From NCBI RefSeq assembly GCF_007279655.1, contig NZ_QKWN01000007.1, positions 245,525 to 309,524 on the forward strand: DNA of 64,000 bases, in the 5' to 3' direction. Each line of letters begins with the position of its first letter. The first letter of the stretch is position 1. A program made the translations under genes and the position numbers. The DNA comes from Robertkochia solimangrovi (GTDB lineage: Bacteria > Bacteroidota > Bacteroidia > Flavobacteriales > Flavobacteriaceae). The notes beneath the pieces were generated by a model. That model made no database searches and was not told where the DNA came from. It saw nothing but the letters and a program-made list of their open reading frames with translations. Positions 26,695-35,194 of this stretch are shown here, one piece after another.

Positions 26695-26983
26695 GTTAAA
26701 TACCCCGGCTTCTTCCTATTTTTTTCTGCTGTTTATTCCTACGCAAATCTCGGTAAACCCCTGCCATTGCTTGTGTTTTTGAATTTTCCAAATATAAATG
26801 TACTTTTAACATTTATTCTACACATAATTATGATTATGCTATTTTTAGGCTTAATCAAATAATCATTTTTAATAATTATTCATTTTTTTTACTATATTCA
26901 CATTGATTTAATATTCGTTAACATTTGTTTTAGAGACAGATTTTAAGAATATAGCTAACTATTTGAACTTAAAATTTTATTGT
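26695..26983 (+). promoter_or_regulatory. AT-rich leader and control region of the second SusC/SusD pair
   Basis: No gene is seen here. TTTG at 26778-26781 and TACTTTTA at 26801-26808 (19-nt spacing) form a near-consensus promoter, one base off TAnnTTTG. An inverted repeat, AAATGT (26796-26801) and ACATTT (26809-26814), brackets the -7 element and could be an operator. The predicted leader would be about 170 nt and very AT-rich. Confidence 0.4.
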
Positions 26984-29900
26984 ATGAAGAACTATTTACT
27001 TAAGGGCCTGGTCCTTTTGGGTGCATTTCTGTGCTACTCAATGACCCAGGCCCAATCTGTTAGCGGGGTCGTTTCCGATCCTAGCGGTCCGCTACCAGGT
27101 GCGAACGTTCTGGTAAAGGGGACAACCAACGGGACCCAAACTGATTTTGACGGTAATTATACATTGGAAAATGTAGATGCAAATGCTGTTCTGGTATTCA
27201 GTTATGTAGGTTTCGTAACTCAGGAGGTCCCTGTAAACGGAAGATCTGAGATCAGTATTACACTCCAGATCGATTCGCAATCACTTGAAGAGGTGGTGGT
27301 GATCGGTTATGGTACTCAGGCAGTTAAGGATGCAACCGGTGCAGTTGCAGTGGTTTCATCAGATGATTTCAACCAGGGTGTAATTTCTTCCCCGGAACAA
27401 TTGATCCAGGGGAAAACAGCAGGGGTTCAGATCTCACAATCAAGTGGGGAACCGGGTGCAGGTATCAACATCAGGATCAGAGGTACTGCATCGGTTAGAT
27501 CGAACAATAACCCATTATTCGTGGTTGATGGTATGCCACTTGCCGGTGACGATACACAAGGCGGGGGTTCTGACCTTGGGGTTGGAGCGACGAATACCAG
27601 AAACCCACTTAACTTCCTTAACCCAAATGACATTGAGAGTATGAGTATCCTGAAGGATGCATCTGCAACCGCTATCTATGGTTCCAGAGGTGCGAACGGG
27701 GTGGTTATCATTACTACAAAATCCGGTAGAGCCGGTGCTGGAGGGGTATGGAATTTTGATAGTAGTATCGCACATTCCACGCCATCCAAAACATTTGACC
27801 TTTTGAATCGCGAGCAGTATTTGCAGGCGATCGCTCAATATGGGAACAACCCATCTGATCGTGATTTCGGATATGATACCGATTGGCAGAATGTGGTTTT
27901 AAGAAATACACTTTCTCCTATTTCTAACCTCTCGTACTCCAACAATTACGGAAACGGATATGTAAGAGCTTCTCTGGGTTACCAGAAACAGTTCGGTATC
28001 ATCCAGAACTCTTCACAGGAACGCCTTACCGGTCGTTTAAATGCCTCACACCGATTCTTCGACGAGCGCTTAAAACTAAACCTGAACGCTACCCTGTCAA
28101 GAGTAAATGATGAGGCACCACTGGTTACAAATACCGCAGGATCACAAGGAGACTTATTGGGGTCGGCCTATTTCGCCAACCCTACCTATCCAAATAATCC
28201 TTCTTTCGATCCGGGGGGTGGAGAACTCAACCCTGCGAATCTGATGCAAACCTATGAAGATGTCAGCCGCACCAACAGAACACTACTCAACTTTTCTGCG
28301 GAATATGAAATCGTAAAAGGCCTTTCAGCGAAGATCAATCTCGGATATGACAACTCTGAGTCGAAAAGAAACCAGTTACTGGATCCAAAAGTGATCGGAC
28401 TTAACAACGGTACCGTTGGAAATGGTAGAGGAGCATACAGAAGACTGGATGCCACTACCAAACTGATGGATATCACCGTTAACTATAAGAAAGAATTTTC
28501 CAATTCGACCTTCGAAGCACTTCTCGGATATTCGTATCAGGAATTCCATCGTAAGGGGATCGATGTTTTAGGATGGGGTTATTCCACTTCCGATCATGGC
28601 CAGATGATGGACGACCTTAAGAATTCAGCAAATATTCTTGAAAGCGCGATCGACGGTAGTTATCAGCAATATGTGCTTGATGCTGGCGGACTTGAGATCA
28701 ACCGTCTTTTCCCGGACATTGTAACAGAATCAATGGCCGTACCACGTGGTATAAGCGTAACTACGGTTGGCGGTGACAAATATGACTATACCGATGAATT
28801 ACAATCTTATTTCGGTCGTTTGAACTATACCATAGCCGACAAATATTTATTTACCGCAACATTAAGGGTTGACGGATCTTCAAGATTTGGGCCGGATAAC
28901 CAGTATGGTTGGTTCCCTTCCGGAGCTTTTGCATGGAAGATCAACGAAGAAGATTTTATCGGAGATAACGTTTCCACCCTTAAATTAAGATTGGGTTATG
29001 GTATTACCGGTAACCAGGACGGACTAGGGTATGGTAACTTTACCAGAAGACAGCGCTACGCCGGTATCGCAATCGGTAACGATGGATTGATTGCCACTCC
29101 GGGACTTGAAACTGTATCTCTGGCACAACCCGATCTAAAATGGGAAGAAACCAGTCAGGCCAACATCGGATTCGATTTCGGATTCAATCAGGACCGCTTG
29201 AACGGTAGTATCGATGTTTACTATAAAAAGACCAAAGATCTTCTTTTGAAAAGCGAGGTGGCGCAACCGTCTCCACAGCCTTTCAGCTTCCAGAACGTTG
29301 ATGGAAAAGTGATCAATAAAGGTATTGAATTCGCTATCAACTATGACATCATCCAGCAGGAAGATATTTTCTGGAACATTGGATTCAACATCGCCTATAA
29401 CGACAATATGGTAAAAGACCTGACCGGTCAGATTCAAACCGGGGATATCAATGGTAACGGTCTAACCGGAGCATATGCTCAGTTACTCGCTACAGATCAA
29501 CCCCTGTTCTCCTTCTATCTTCGTGAATTCGGAGGGTTTGATGAAAATGGGATATCGATATATCCAAACGGGGATATCCAGCAATTCGTAGGTGCTTCTG
29601 CCTTACCGGATATCACTTCAGGACTATCAACCAGTTTCGGATATAAAAACTGGACATTGAACGCATTTTTTGCAGGACAGTTCGGTCAATATGTATATAA
29701 CAATACCGCCAATGCCTTCTTTACCGCCGGTATCATCAATGGAGGTAAGAACGTGACCACCGATGTATTAACCAACGGTGAATCACCAGCGAATGCACCT
29801 GATGTTTCCACGAGATTCTTAGAGAAAGCTGATTTTGTCAGGTTGCAAAATGCAAGTATCACCTATGATGTACCGCTTAGCGGTGAAGGTACCTTTAAAA

Positions 29901-30073
29901 ATCTGCGTCTATCCCTGATCGGACAAAACCTGTTCGTAATCACGGATTACAGCGGACTCGACCCTGAGGTTAACGTACCAGTGCCTCTTAATGATATTCC
30001 GTCTTTGGGAGTTGATTACTCAAGTTTCCCAAGACCACGAACTATTTCATTCGGATTAAATGCAACATTCTAA
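26984..30073 (+). CDS. SusC-like TonB-dependent outer-membrane transporter (second pair)
   Basis: This 1029-residue protein has a signal peptide (ending TQAQ), a CarboxypepD_reg-like domain (VSGVVSDPSGPLPGANVLV), the EEVVVIGYGTQAVKDATGAV segment, plug motifs IRIRGTASV, PLFVVDGMPLAG and IYGSRGANGVVIITTKSG, and a barrel ending RTISFGLNATF. Translation starts at the ATG at 26984; an upstream in-frame TTG at 26963 is only an extension. It is paired with a SusD gene 13 bp downstream but no glycosidase is linked, so the substrate is open. The plug loops differ from the first SusC, so this is not a recent duplicate. Confidence 0.94.
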   Translation: MKNYLLKGLVLLGAFLCYSMTQAQSVSGVVSDPSGPLPGANVLVKGTTNGTQTDFDGNYTLENVDANAVLVFSYVGFVTQEVPVNGRSEISITLQIDSQSLEEVVVIGYGTQAVKDATGAVAVVSSDDFNQGVISSPEQLIQGKTAGVQISQSSGEPGAGINIRIRGTASVRSNNNPLFVVDGMPLAGDDTQGGGSDLGVGATNTRNPLNFLNPNDIESMSILKDASATAIYGSRGANGVVIITTKSGRAGAGGVWNFDSSIAHSTPSKTFDLLNREQYLQAIAQYGNNPSDRDFGYDTDWQNVVLRNTLSPISNLSYSNNYGNGYVRASLGYQKQFGIIQNSSQERLTGRLNASHRFFDERLKLNLNATLSRVNDEAPLVTNTAGSQGDLLGSAYFANPTYPNNPSFDPGGGELNPANLMQTYEDVSRTNRTLLNFSAEYEIVKGLSAKINLGYDNSESKRNQLLDPKVIGLNNGTVGNGRGAYRRLDATTKLMDITVNYKKEFSNSTFEALLGYSYQEFHRKGIDVLGWGYSTSDHGQMMDDLKNSANILESAIDGSYQQYVLDAGGLEINRLFPDIVTESMAVPRGISVTTVGGDKYDYTDELQSYFGRLNYTIADKYLFTATLRVDGSSRFGPDNQYGWFPSGAFAWKINEEDFIGDNVSTLKLRLGYGITGNQDGLGYGNFTRRQRYAGIAIGNDGLIATPGLETVSLAQPDLKWEETSQANIGFDFGFNQDRLNGSIDVYYKKTKDLLLKSEVAQPSPQPFSFQNVDGKVINKGIEFAINYDIIQQEDIFWNIGFNIAYNDNMVKDLTGQIQTGDINGNGLTGAYAQLLATDQPLFSFYLREFGGFDENGISIYPNGDIQQFVGASALPDITSGLSTSFGYKNWTLNAFFAGQFGQYVYNNTANAFFTAGIINGGKNVTTDVLTNGESPANAPDVSTRFLEKADFVRLQNASITYDVPLSGEGTFKNLRLSLIGQNLFVITDYSGLDPEVNVPVPLNDIPSLGVDYSSFPRPRTISFGLNATF

Positions 30074-30086
30074 AAAACAGAAAAAC

Positions 30087-31619
30087 ATGAAAACAAATAA
30101 AATAAATATCGCATTATTCTGCTTTTCATTTTTGGGAGTTGTAAGCTGTACAGATCTTGAAATTGAACAAACAGATTCACGATTTACGAATCTCACGGGT
30201 GAATTTACGGGTGTAGACCCAGCTCAAACGCTCACCAACCTCTATAACAGTGTACGAAGCCAGGTTGAAAACCAGGAAAACATCTACGCACTGAACGAAG
30301 TGGCCACAGATGAATTCGTGGTTCCAACCAGAGGAACTGACTGGGGGGATAACGGGGTTTGGAGAACTTTACATTCCCATACCTGGGATGCCAATCACCA
30401 ACGGGTAAAGAACACCTGGAATGACCAGAATCAGAACGTCTATAATGCGACTACCATTATCGACTCACGAAGTAACGGATCTCCCGCAGAGGTTGCGGAA
30501 GCTAAATTCTTAAGAGCTTACAGTATGTTCTGGCTGATCGATCTTTACGGACAGGTTCCCTTCCGAAATATCGATGATGCTCCAGACGTATTACCGATGG
30601 TAATGTCTCGTGCCGACGCTTTCGACTTTGCCGTTAAGGATCTCGAGGAAGCTATTCCGAATTTGGAAGACAAAGGACCTAATGGCGGTCTTGATCGTGC
30701 CGGTAAAGCGGCTGCAAGATTATTACTGGCTAAATACTATTTGAACAAACATATCTTTACAGGTTCAGGCTCTCCTGCCGCCGAAGATATGACGAAAGTG
30801 GTGCAGCTGGTTGACGACATTCAGGATCAGGGTTATGCACTTCATGATGGATACTTCGACATCTTTACCAGTGCCGCAGACAATGAAACGATCTTCTTTA
30901 CAACAGGAAGTGTTGGAAACCGTATGTGGAATGGACTTCACTACAATCAGAACTCACCGGATAATACCGGAGGCGGATGGAATGGATTTTCCACCATCGC
31001 AGAGTTTTACGATCTGTTTGAAGGAGATCCTAATACGAATGTTCCAGGTTCCGGACAGGAAGAAAGAAGAGGTTTCGTACCAACCGATGGATCCCATCTG
31101 GGGATCGGATATGGATTCCTGATCGGACAGCAATATGACGCTAACGGAAATAAAATGAAAGACAGACCGGGTAACGACCTTATCTTCACCAAAGAATTAC
31201 CGGGACTCCTCGGTAATGATGAAAGAGACGGTATCCGTGTTATCAAATGGCATCCTGAAAACGGAGCTTTTGCCGGCCATGAGATCGTTATGCGCTATGC
31301 CGATGCGCACCTCATGAAAGTTGAGGCCATCTTTAACGGAGGATCTTCTTCTGAAGATGCGCTTACACTCATGAATGAACTAAGAACAATCAGAAAGGCT
31401 ACACCACTCTCTTCTTTGTCTGCACAAGACATCATCGATGAAAGAGGAAGAGAACTCTATGGTGAATCCTGGAGAAGAAATGACCTGATTAGATTCGGAC
31501 AGTTTATCAGTCCGTGGTCTTATAAGGAAGTAACAGGAGACGAGACAAAAAACCTCTTCCCAATCCCTGCTACAGCTATCATTTCCAATCCGAATCTGAT
31601 ACAGAACCCCGGGTATTAA
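30087..31619 (+). CDS. SusD-like surface nutrient-binding lipoprotein (second pair)
   Basis: This 510-residue lipoprotein (GVVSC, Cys21, followed by TDLEIEQ) partners the upstream SusC. It has the SusD/RagB features: VAEAKFLRAYSMFWLIDLYGQVPFR, YADAHLMKVEAIFNGG and IIDERGRELYGESWRRNDLIRFGQF, and ends NPGY. The upstream in-frame ATG at 30060 lies inside the SusC 3' end; the ATG at 30087 gives a proper lipoprotein signal. Ligand is unknown. It belongs to the NanU/SusD-like branch often next to orphan SusC genes, but that is a family-level impression. Confidence 0.93.
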   Translation: MKTNKINIALFCFSFLGVVSCTDLEIEQTDSRFTNLTGEFTGVDPAQTLTNLYNSVRSQVENQENIYALNEVATDEFVVPTRGTDWGDNGVWRTLHSHTWDANHQRVKNTWNDQNQNVYNATTIIDSRSNGSPAEVAEAKFLRAYSMFWLIDLYGQVPFRNIDDAPDVLPMVMSRADAFDFAVKDLEEAIPNLEDKGPNGGLDRAGKAAARLLLAKYYLNKHIFTGSGSPAAEDMTKVVQLVDDIQDQGYALHDGYFDIFTSAADNETIFFTTGSVGNRMWNGLHYNQNSPDNTGGGWNGFSTIAEFYDLFEGDPNTNVPGSGQEERRGFVPTDGSHLGIGYGFLIGQQYDANGNKMKDRPGNDLIFTKELPGLLGNDERDGIRVIKWHPENGAFAGHEIVMRYADAHLMKVEAIFNGGSSSEDALTLMNELRTIRKATPLSSLSAQDIIDERGRELYGESWRRNDLIRFGQFISPWSYKEVTGDETKNLFPIPATAIISNPNLIQNPGY

Positions 31620-31650
31620 TCCGGTTCTCAATTAATAGTGGTTAATTAAT

Positions 31651-31686
31651 AAAAAGCCGCCCGGGAGACTGGGCGGCTTTTTTATT
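31651..31686. terminator. Intrinsic terminator after the second SusC/SusD pair
   Basis: AAAAAGCCGCCC (31651-31662) and GGGCGGCTTTTT (31671-31682) form a 12-pair stem with an 8-nt loop, followed by more T. It is symmetric enough to work from both sides, and the response regulator gene ends 67 bp further on the minus strand. Confidence 0.92.
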
Positions 31687-31749
31687 TTAAATATATTCTG
31701 AACAAAACCGATAAGTGATACAAAAATAACGCTGTCACCAATCGTGACA

Positions 31750-32448
31750 CTAGCGCTCGACCCTCAAAATAAATCCCTGATTATGGATATTATCAATACT
31801 GATAGTTTTATCTTTCTCAAGGTATTTTCTAAGCCTGGAAATAAATACATTTAAGCTTTTCCGGTTAAAATAATCATTCTTCCCCCACAGGGCATTCAGA
31901 ATGGTCTTATGGGTGCAAACCGTTCCTATATGGGTAACCAACAGGTTCAACAACTCATTTTCCCGGGAAGTAAGTTGTTGCCGATGATCACCATATTTAA
32001 GTTCAAGATTCTTATAATCATACTCATAATCCCCTATCTTATGAACCACTACTTTTTCAGGCTCTTTTTCTCTGGGGTGCAGGTTTTTCAACAAGGTCTG
32101 AATACGTACCACTAATTCCTCCTCATCGATTGGTTTTTTAAGGTAATCCACCGCTCCCAATGCAAACCCTTTAAGTACATCGATTTTCAATGACCGGGCT
32201 GTGAGAAATAAAAATGGTAGTTCAGGTCTGAGTTCTTTCAAATGACCTGCCAGAGTAAATCCATCCATCTCAGGCATCATCAGGTCCAGCACCGCGAGAT
32301 CGAAATACTGATGTCCTAACGTTTCAAGAGCCTCCTTACCGTTCTTATTCCAGACCACATCAAAATCCTTCATTCCGAGATACTCACTTAGGAGATACCC
32401 CAATGACTGATCATCTTCAACCAGTAATATCTTTTTATTGCTTTCCAT
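31750..32448 (-). CDS. OmpR-family response regulator
   Basis: This 232-residue regulator has a receiver domain (ILLVEDD, phospho-acceptor Asp55 in LAVLDLMMPEMDG, Thr83, Lys105 in YLKKPI) and a winged-helix DNA-binding domain (residues 135-232, with LTSRENELLNLLVTH and NRKSLNVFISRLRKYL). It overlaps the 3' end of the histidine kinase gene by 14 bp, so it is translationally coupled to its cognate sensor. Size and order recall the Bacteroides RprXY pair, which I state only as a resemblance. The divergent FG-GAP module and its phased repeats are the most likely target. Confidence 0.94.
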   Translation of the reverse strand: MESNKKILLVEDDQSLGYLLSEYLGMKDFDVVWNKNGKEALETLGHQYFDLAVLDLMMPEMDGFTLAGHLKELRPELPFLFLTARSLKIDVLKGFALGAVDYLKKPIDEEELVVRIQTLLKNLHPREKEPEKVVVHKIGDYEYDYKNLELKYGDHRQQLTSRENELLNLLVTHIGTVCTHKTILNALWGKNDYFNRKSLNVFISRLRKYLEKDKTISIDNIHNQGFILRVER

Positions 32449-33712
32449 AATATAACGGTATTCTTACTGTAAAACTACTTCCCTCTCCCGGGGTACTTAC
32501 CAGGCTAACATTTCCTTTATTTAATTGCACCACTTCTTTCACATAACTCAGCCCAATACCAAATCCTTTAACTTCATGTCGGTCGCCTTCAGAGATCCTG
32601 TAGTATTTTTCAAAAATCTTTTGTTGTTCCTCCGGAGCGATTCCGATTCCGTTATCACTGACCTCCACGACCAGCATCTTCTTTTCTGAATGTACTTCTA
32701 AAACTACTTTAGCATTGCCATTACTATACTTAACCGCATTATCCAACAGGGTATTGATCGCATTTTCCAACAGATCCGGTTCGCAATTCAACATACAAGA
32801 CTCCACATCATTCTTATAATGAAATCTAAAATGCTGAATTTGTGAAAGTTCCTGATAGTTATTCGCCAACCTATCCAGATTAGGCCTGAAATCTATCTTT
32901 TTTCGACGGAACAAGGCCTTGCCTTTTTCCAAGGTAGCCAGCTCCAGTACTTTATCGATTTGCAATTTCAACCGATCTACCTGAGTACGTATAATACCGA
33001 TCACCTCCTTATTCTTTTCTTCTCCTTTTTCTTCGAGGATTCGGGTTGCCACGCCAATAGAAAAGACGGGGGTTTTTAGCTCATGGGTTAAATTATTGAT
33101 GAATTCATTAGTGGTCGTGATCACATTTCTTTGCCAGTACAACGATCGGAGTACCCAGACCACTACAAAAATTATAGCAACCAAAAAGATCAGACTGGGT
33201 ATGGTCAGTCCGTTCAACTGAAAAAGGAAGTATTGGTTAAGATCTTTGAATTGCAGTTCCAGTATTACATCTTTACCCACGCGATCTTCAAGATATCCTG
33301 TAAGTTCAAAAGGATATTTCAACAAAACATCATCTTCTTCAAAACTGAATGGAGCTCTGAGATACGTAATCGTATCTCTCCCTTTCAAAACATAGGAATA
33401 TTCCGTATTTATGCCATTTACAGTAAGCTTCTCATTGAGGAAATCATTCAAAAAAAACCGTGAGGCATCCTGAACACTATCGATGCTAAGATTAAAAAAC
33501 TGCTTTTCTTTGGTTATTGCGGTACCTACCAGAAAACTCAAGTCGTTTCTGTCAGCCAGGCCTTCCCGAATATCAGCGATCGCCAATGCGATCTTTTGAT
33601 TGAACTGTACTTTGGCAAGATTTAATCCCACCCTGAGATACTGATACTGAATAAAGGCTAGTCCGATCACCGAGATGATGAACACTATGATATACCAACG
33701 TTTTACTGACAT
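32435..33712 (-). CDS. Sensor histidine kinase
   Basis: This 425-residue inner-membrane kinase has helix one at about residues 6-25, a periplasmic sensor region of about 140 residues without a recognisable domain, helix two at about 168-190, then the HisKA segment FINNLTHELKTPVFSIG with phospho-acceptor His210 and an HATPase domain (NAINTLLDNAVKYSNG, VEVSDNGIGIAPEE, GFGIGLSYVKEVV, GEGSSFTVRIPL). It is the first gene of the pair and lies divergent from the module at 33967. The gap between them carries three phased repeats. Confidence 0.94.
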   Translation of the reverse strand: MSVKRWYIIVFIISVIGLAFIQYQYLRVGLNLAKVQFNQKIALAIADIREGLADRNDLSFLVGTAITKEKQFFNLSIDSVQDASRFFLNDFLNEKLTVNGINTEYSYVLKGRDTITYLRAPFSFEEDDVLLKYPFELTGYLEDRVGKDVILELQFKDLNQYFLFQLNGLTIPSLIFLVAIIFVVVWVLRSLYWQRNVITTTNEFINNLTHELKTPVFSIGVATRILEEKGEEKNKEVIGIIRTQVDRLKLQIDKVLELATLEKGKALFRRKKIDFRPNLDRLANNYQELSQIQHFRFHYKNDVESCMLNCEPDLLENAINTLLDNAVKYSNGNAKVVLEVHSEKKMLVVEVSDNGIGIAPEEQQKIFEKYYRISEGDRHEVKGFGIGLSYVKEVVQLNKGNVSLVSTPGEGSSFTVRIPLYYGKQ

Positions 33713-33760
33713 TATCCGCTAATTTCCATAAAATTGTGAATCACCTCTTTTATTTTATCT

Positions 33761-33820
33761 TTTATTAATCGTATTTACTTTTCATTAACCTTTTTGAACT
33801 CTTATTAACCTTAAACAAAG
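33761..33820. repeat. Three 20-bp phased direct repeats (ATTAACCTT type)
   Basis: ATTAATCGT (33764-33772), ATTAACCTT (33784-33792) and ATTAACCTT (33804-33812) recur with exactly 20 nt from start to start, about two helical turns, each preceded by a pyrimidine-rich TT or CTT. They lie between the histidine kinase gene and the divergent FG-GAP module. Tandem, phased direct repeats are the usual site form for OmpR-family regulators, so they are candidate sites for the adjacent regulator. Confidence 0.55.
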
Positions 33821-33891
33821 GCTAAAGGGCATAATTTAGCAATAGTTCAAATAACAGTTCAAATTTTCATACAATTTAATTTTACAATTAT

Positions 33892-33924
33892 AAAAAAGCT
33901 AACCGAATCAGTTAGCTTTTTTAT
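33892..33924. terminator. Terminator-like hairpin in the leader of the FG-GAP module
   Basis: AAAAAAGCTAAC (33892-33903) and GTTAGCTTTTTT (33911-33922) form a perfect 12-pair stem with a 7-nt loop and a T tract on either strand. It lies in a divergent gap, 43 bp before the start codon of the first module gene, where no gene end needs it. It may be an attenuator for the module or the end of a short RNA starting after 33713. Confidence 0.75.
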
Positions 33925-33966
33925 ATCCGACCAACACTAGCTTGATTTTAGACATAAACTAACTTA

Positions 33967-35124
33967 ATGAAATTTACTACAACTAACTTAAACCTGAGTA
34001 ATTTGATTATTCTGTGTTTACTCCTGGCCTCCGGCTTCCAAACGATAAAGGCTCAGGGATGTGTGGCCATACGTCACTTTTCATCCTGCCACGGAAGCCA
34101 GCTTGAAAATAATCTACTTGGCAAGGGAAACTGGATGGCCGGGGTAAACTACAGATATTTTAAATCCTTCCGTCATTTCAGAGGCACGGAAGAGGAACCC
34201 GATCGTCTCGCAAATAACACGGAGGTGATCAACCATGCGCATGCCTGGGATTATAATATCAGCTATGGGATTTCAGACAGGTTCTTTGCCATCTTAACCA
34301 TACCTACCGTAATTAACACGCGTTCATCTTTGTATGAGCATGGCCGAGAAGAACGTCACATGACCTTCTCCAGAGGTCTTGCTGATATAAGAATCGGTGG
34401 CGGATACTGGATTTTCGATCCTGCCACACATCTAAAAGGAAATCTTGCGATCGGTGCCGGTATCAAATTACCTACGGGTAATTTCAATGCTTCCGACATA
34501 TTTTACAATGTAGGTGTAGATGGCCATCCTGAAACCCGCCCTGTTGACCAATCGATTCAACCGGGAGATGGTGGATTCGGTATCACACTCGATTTCCAAC
34601 TCTATCAGCAGATCGTTGAAAACCTGTTCTTTTACACCAATGGATTCTATTTATTAAATCCAAGAGAGACCAATGGCACACGAACATTTCGCGAAACCCT
34701 GAGTCCGATCCTCCAGAATGAGGCCATTATGTCGGTACCTGATCAGTTCGCAATTAGAGGAGGATTCAGCTATTCACTGTCTCCGGCTTTTTCTTCATCG
34801 CTCGGAATGGCGTATGAAGGAGTTCCCGTTGAAGACATTATCGGGGGTAGTGAAGGTTTCAGAAGACCTGGAAATGTATTATCAGTGGATCCGGGGATCA
34901 CGTTTATGACAGGAAACTTCGGAATAAACCTTAACGTACCTGTTGCCGTAAGACGTGAGCGCCCACAAAGTGTCACTGACAAGGAAACAGAAGCCGCTAC
35001 CGGAAATCCCAGAAACGGAGATGCCGCATTTGCTGATTACCTGATCAATTTTGGAATCACTTACAGATTTAACAAAAAACAAACGGTAAATTTAGAAGAT
35101 TCTAAATTTGATGCCTTTAATTAA
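33967..35124 (+). CDS. Outer-membrane beta-barrel protein, transporter-like
   Basis: This 385-residue protein has a signal peptide (ending near IKAQ) and a mature N terminus with two Cys in GCVAIRHFSSCHG, a combination I recognise from a Bacteroidota barrel family of unknown substrate. The rest is a run of alternating amphipathic strands (WMAGVNYRYFKSF, NISYGISDRFFAILTIP, NLAIGAGIKLPTG) and ends in an aromatic strand (LINFGITYRFNKK), all typical of an outer-membrane barrel similar to the phenol-degradation MetA-type group. It is the first gene of the FG-GAP module, 70 bp before the first giant lipoprotein. A role as the module's outer-membrane channel is inferred. Confidence 0.75.
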   Translation: MKFTTTNLNLSNLIILCLLLASGFQTIKAQGCVAIRHFSSCHGSQLENNLLGKGNWMAGVNYRYFKSFRHFRGTEEEPDRLANNTEVINHAHAWDYNISYGISDRFFAILTIPTVINTRSSLYEHGREERHMTFSRGLADIRIGGGYWIFDPATHLKGNLAIGAGIKLPTGNFNASDIFYNVGVDGHPETRPVDQSIQPGDGGFGITLDFQLYQQIVENLFFYTNGFYLLNPRETNGTRTFRETLSPILQNEAIMSVPDQFAIRGGFSYSLSPAFSSSLGMAYEGVPVEDIIGGSEGFRRPGNVLSVDPGITFMTGNFGINLNVPVAVRRERPQSVTDKETEAATGNPRNGDAAFADYLINFGITYRFNKKQTVNLEDSKFDAFN

Positions 35125-35194
35125 TTGCATATATCAAAATAAATTTCAAATATTGTGATAGCGTCAATTCCATAAACTTATTCACAATAAAGCT

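Noticed and set aside
26632..26983. Possible small gene in the AT-rich gap before the second SusC
   Set aside because: No frame with a plausible start and composition; only a terminator and control elements are seen.
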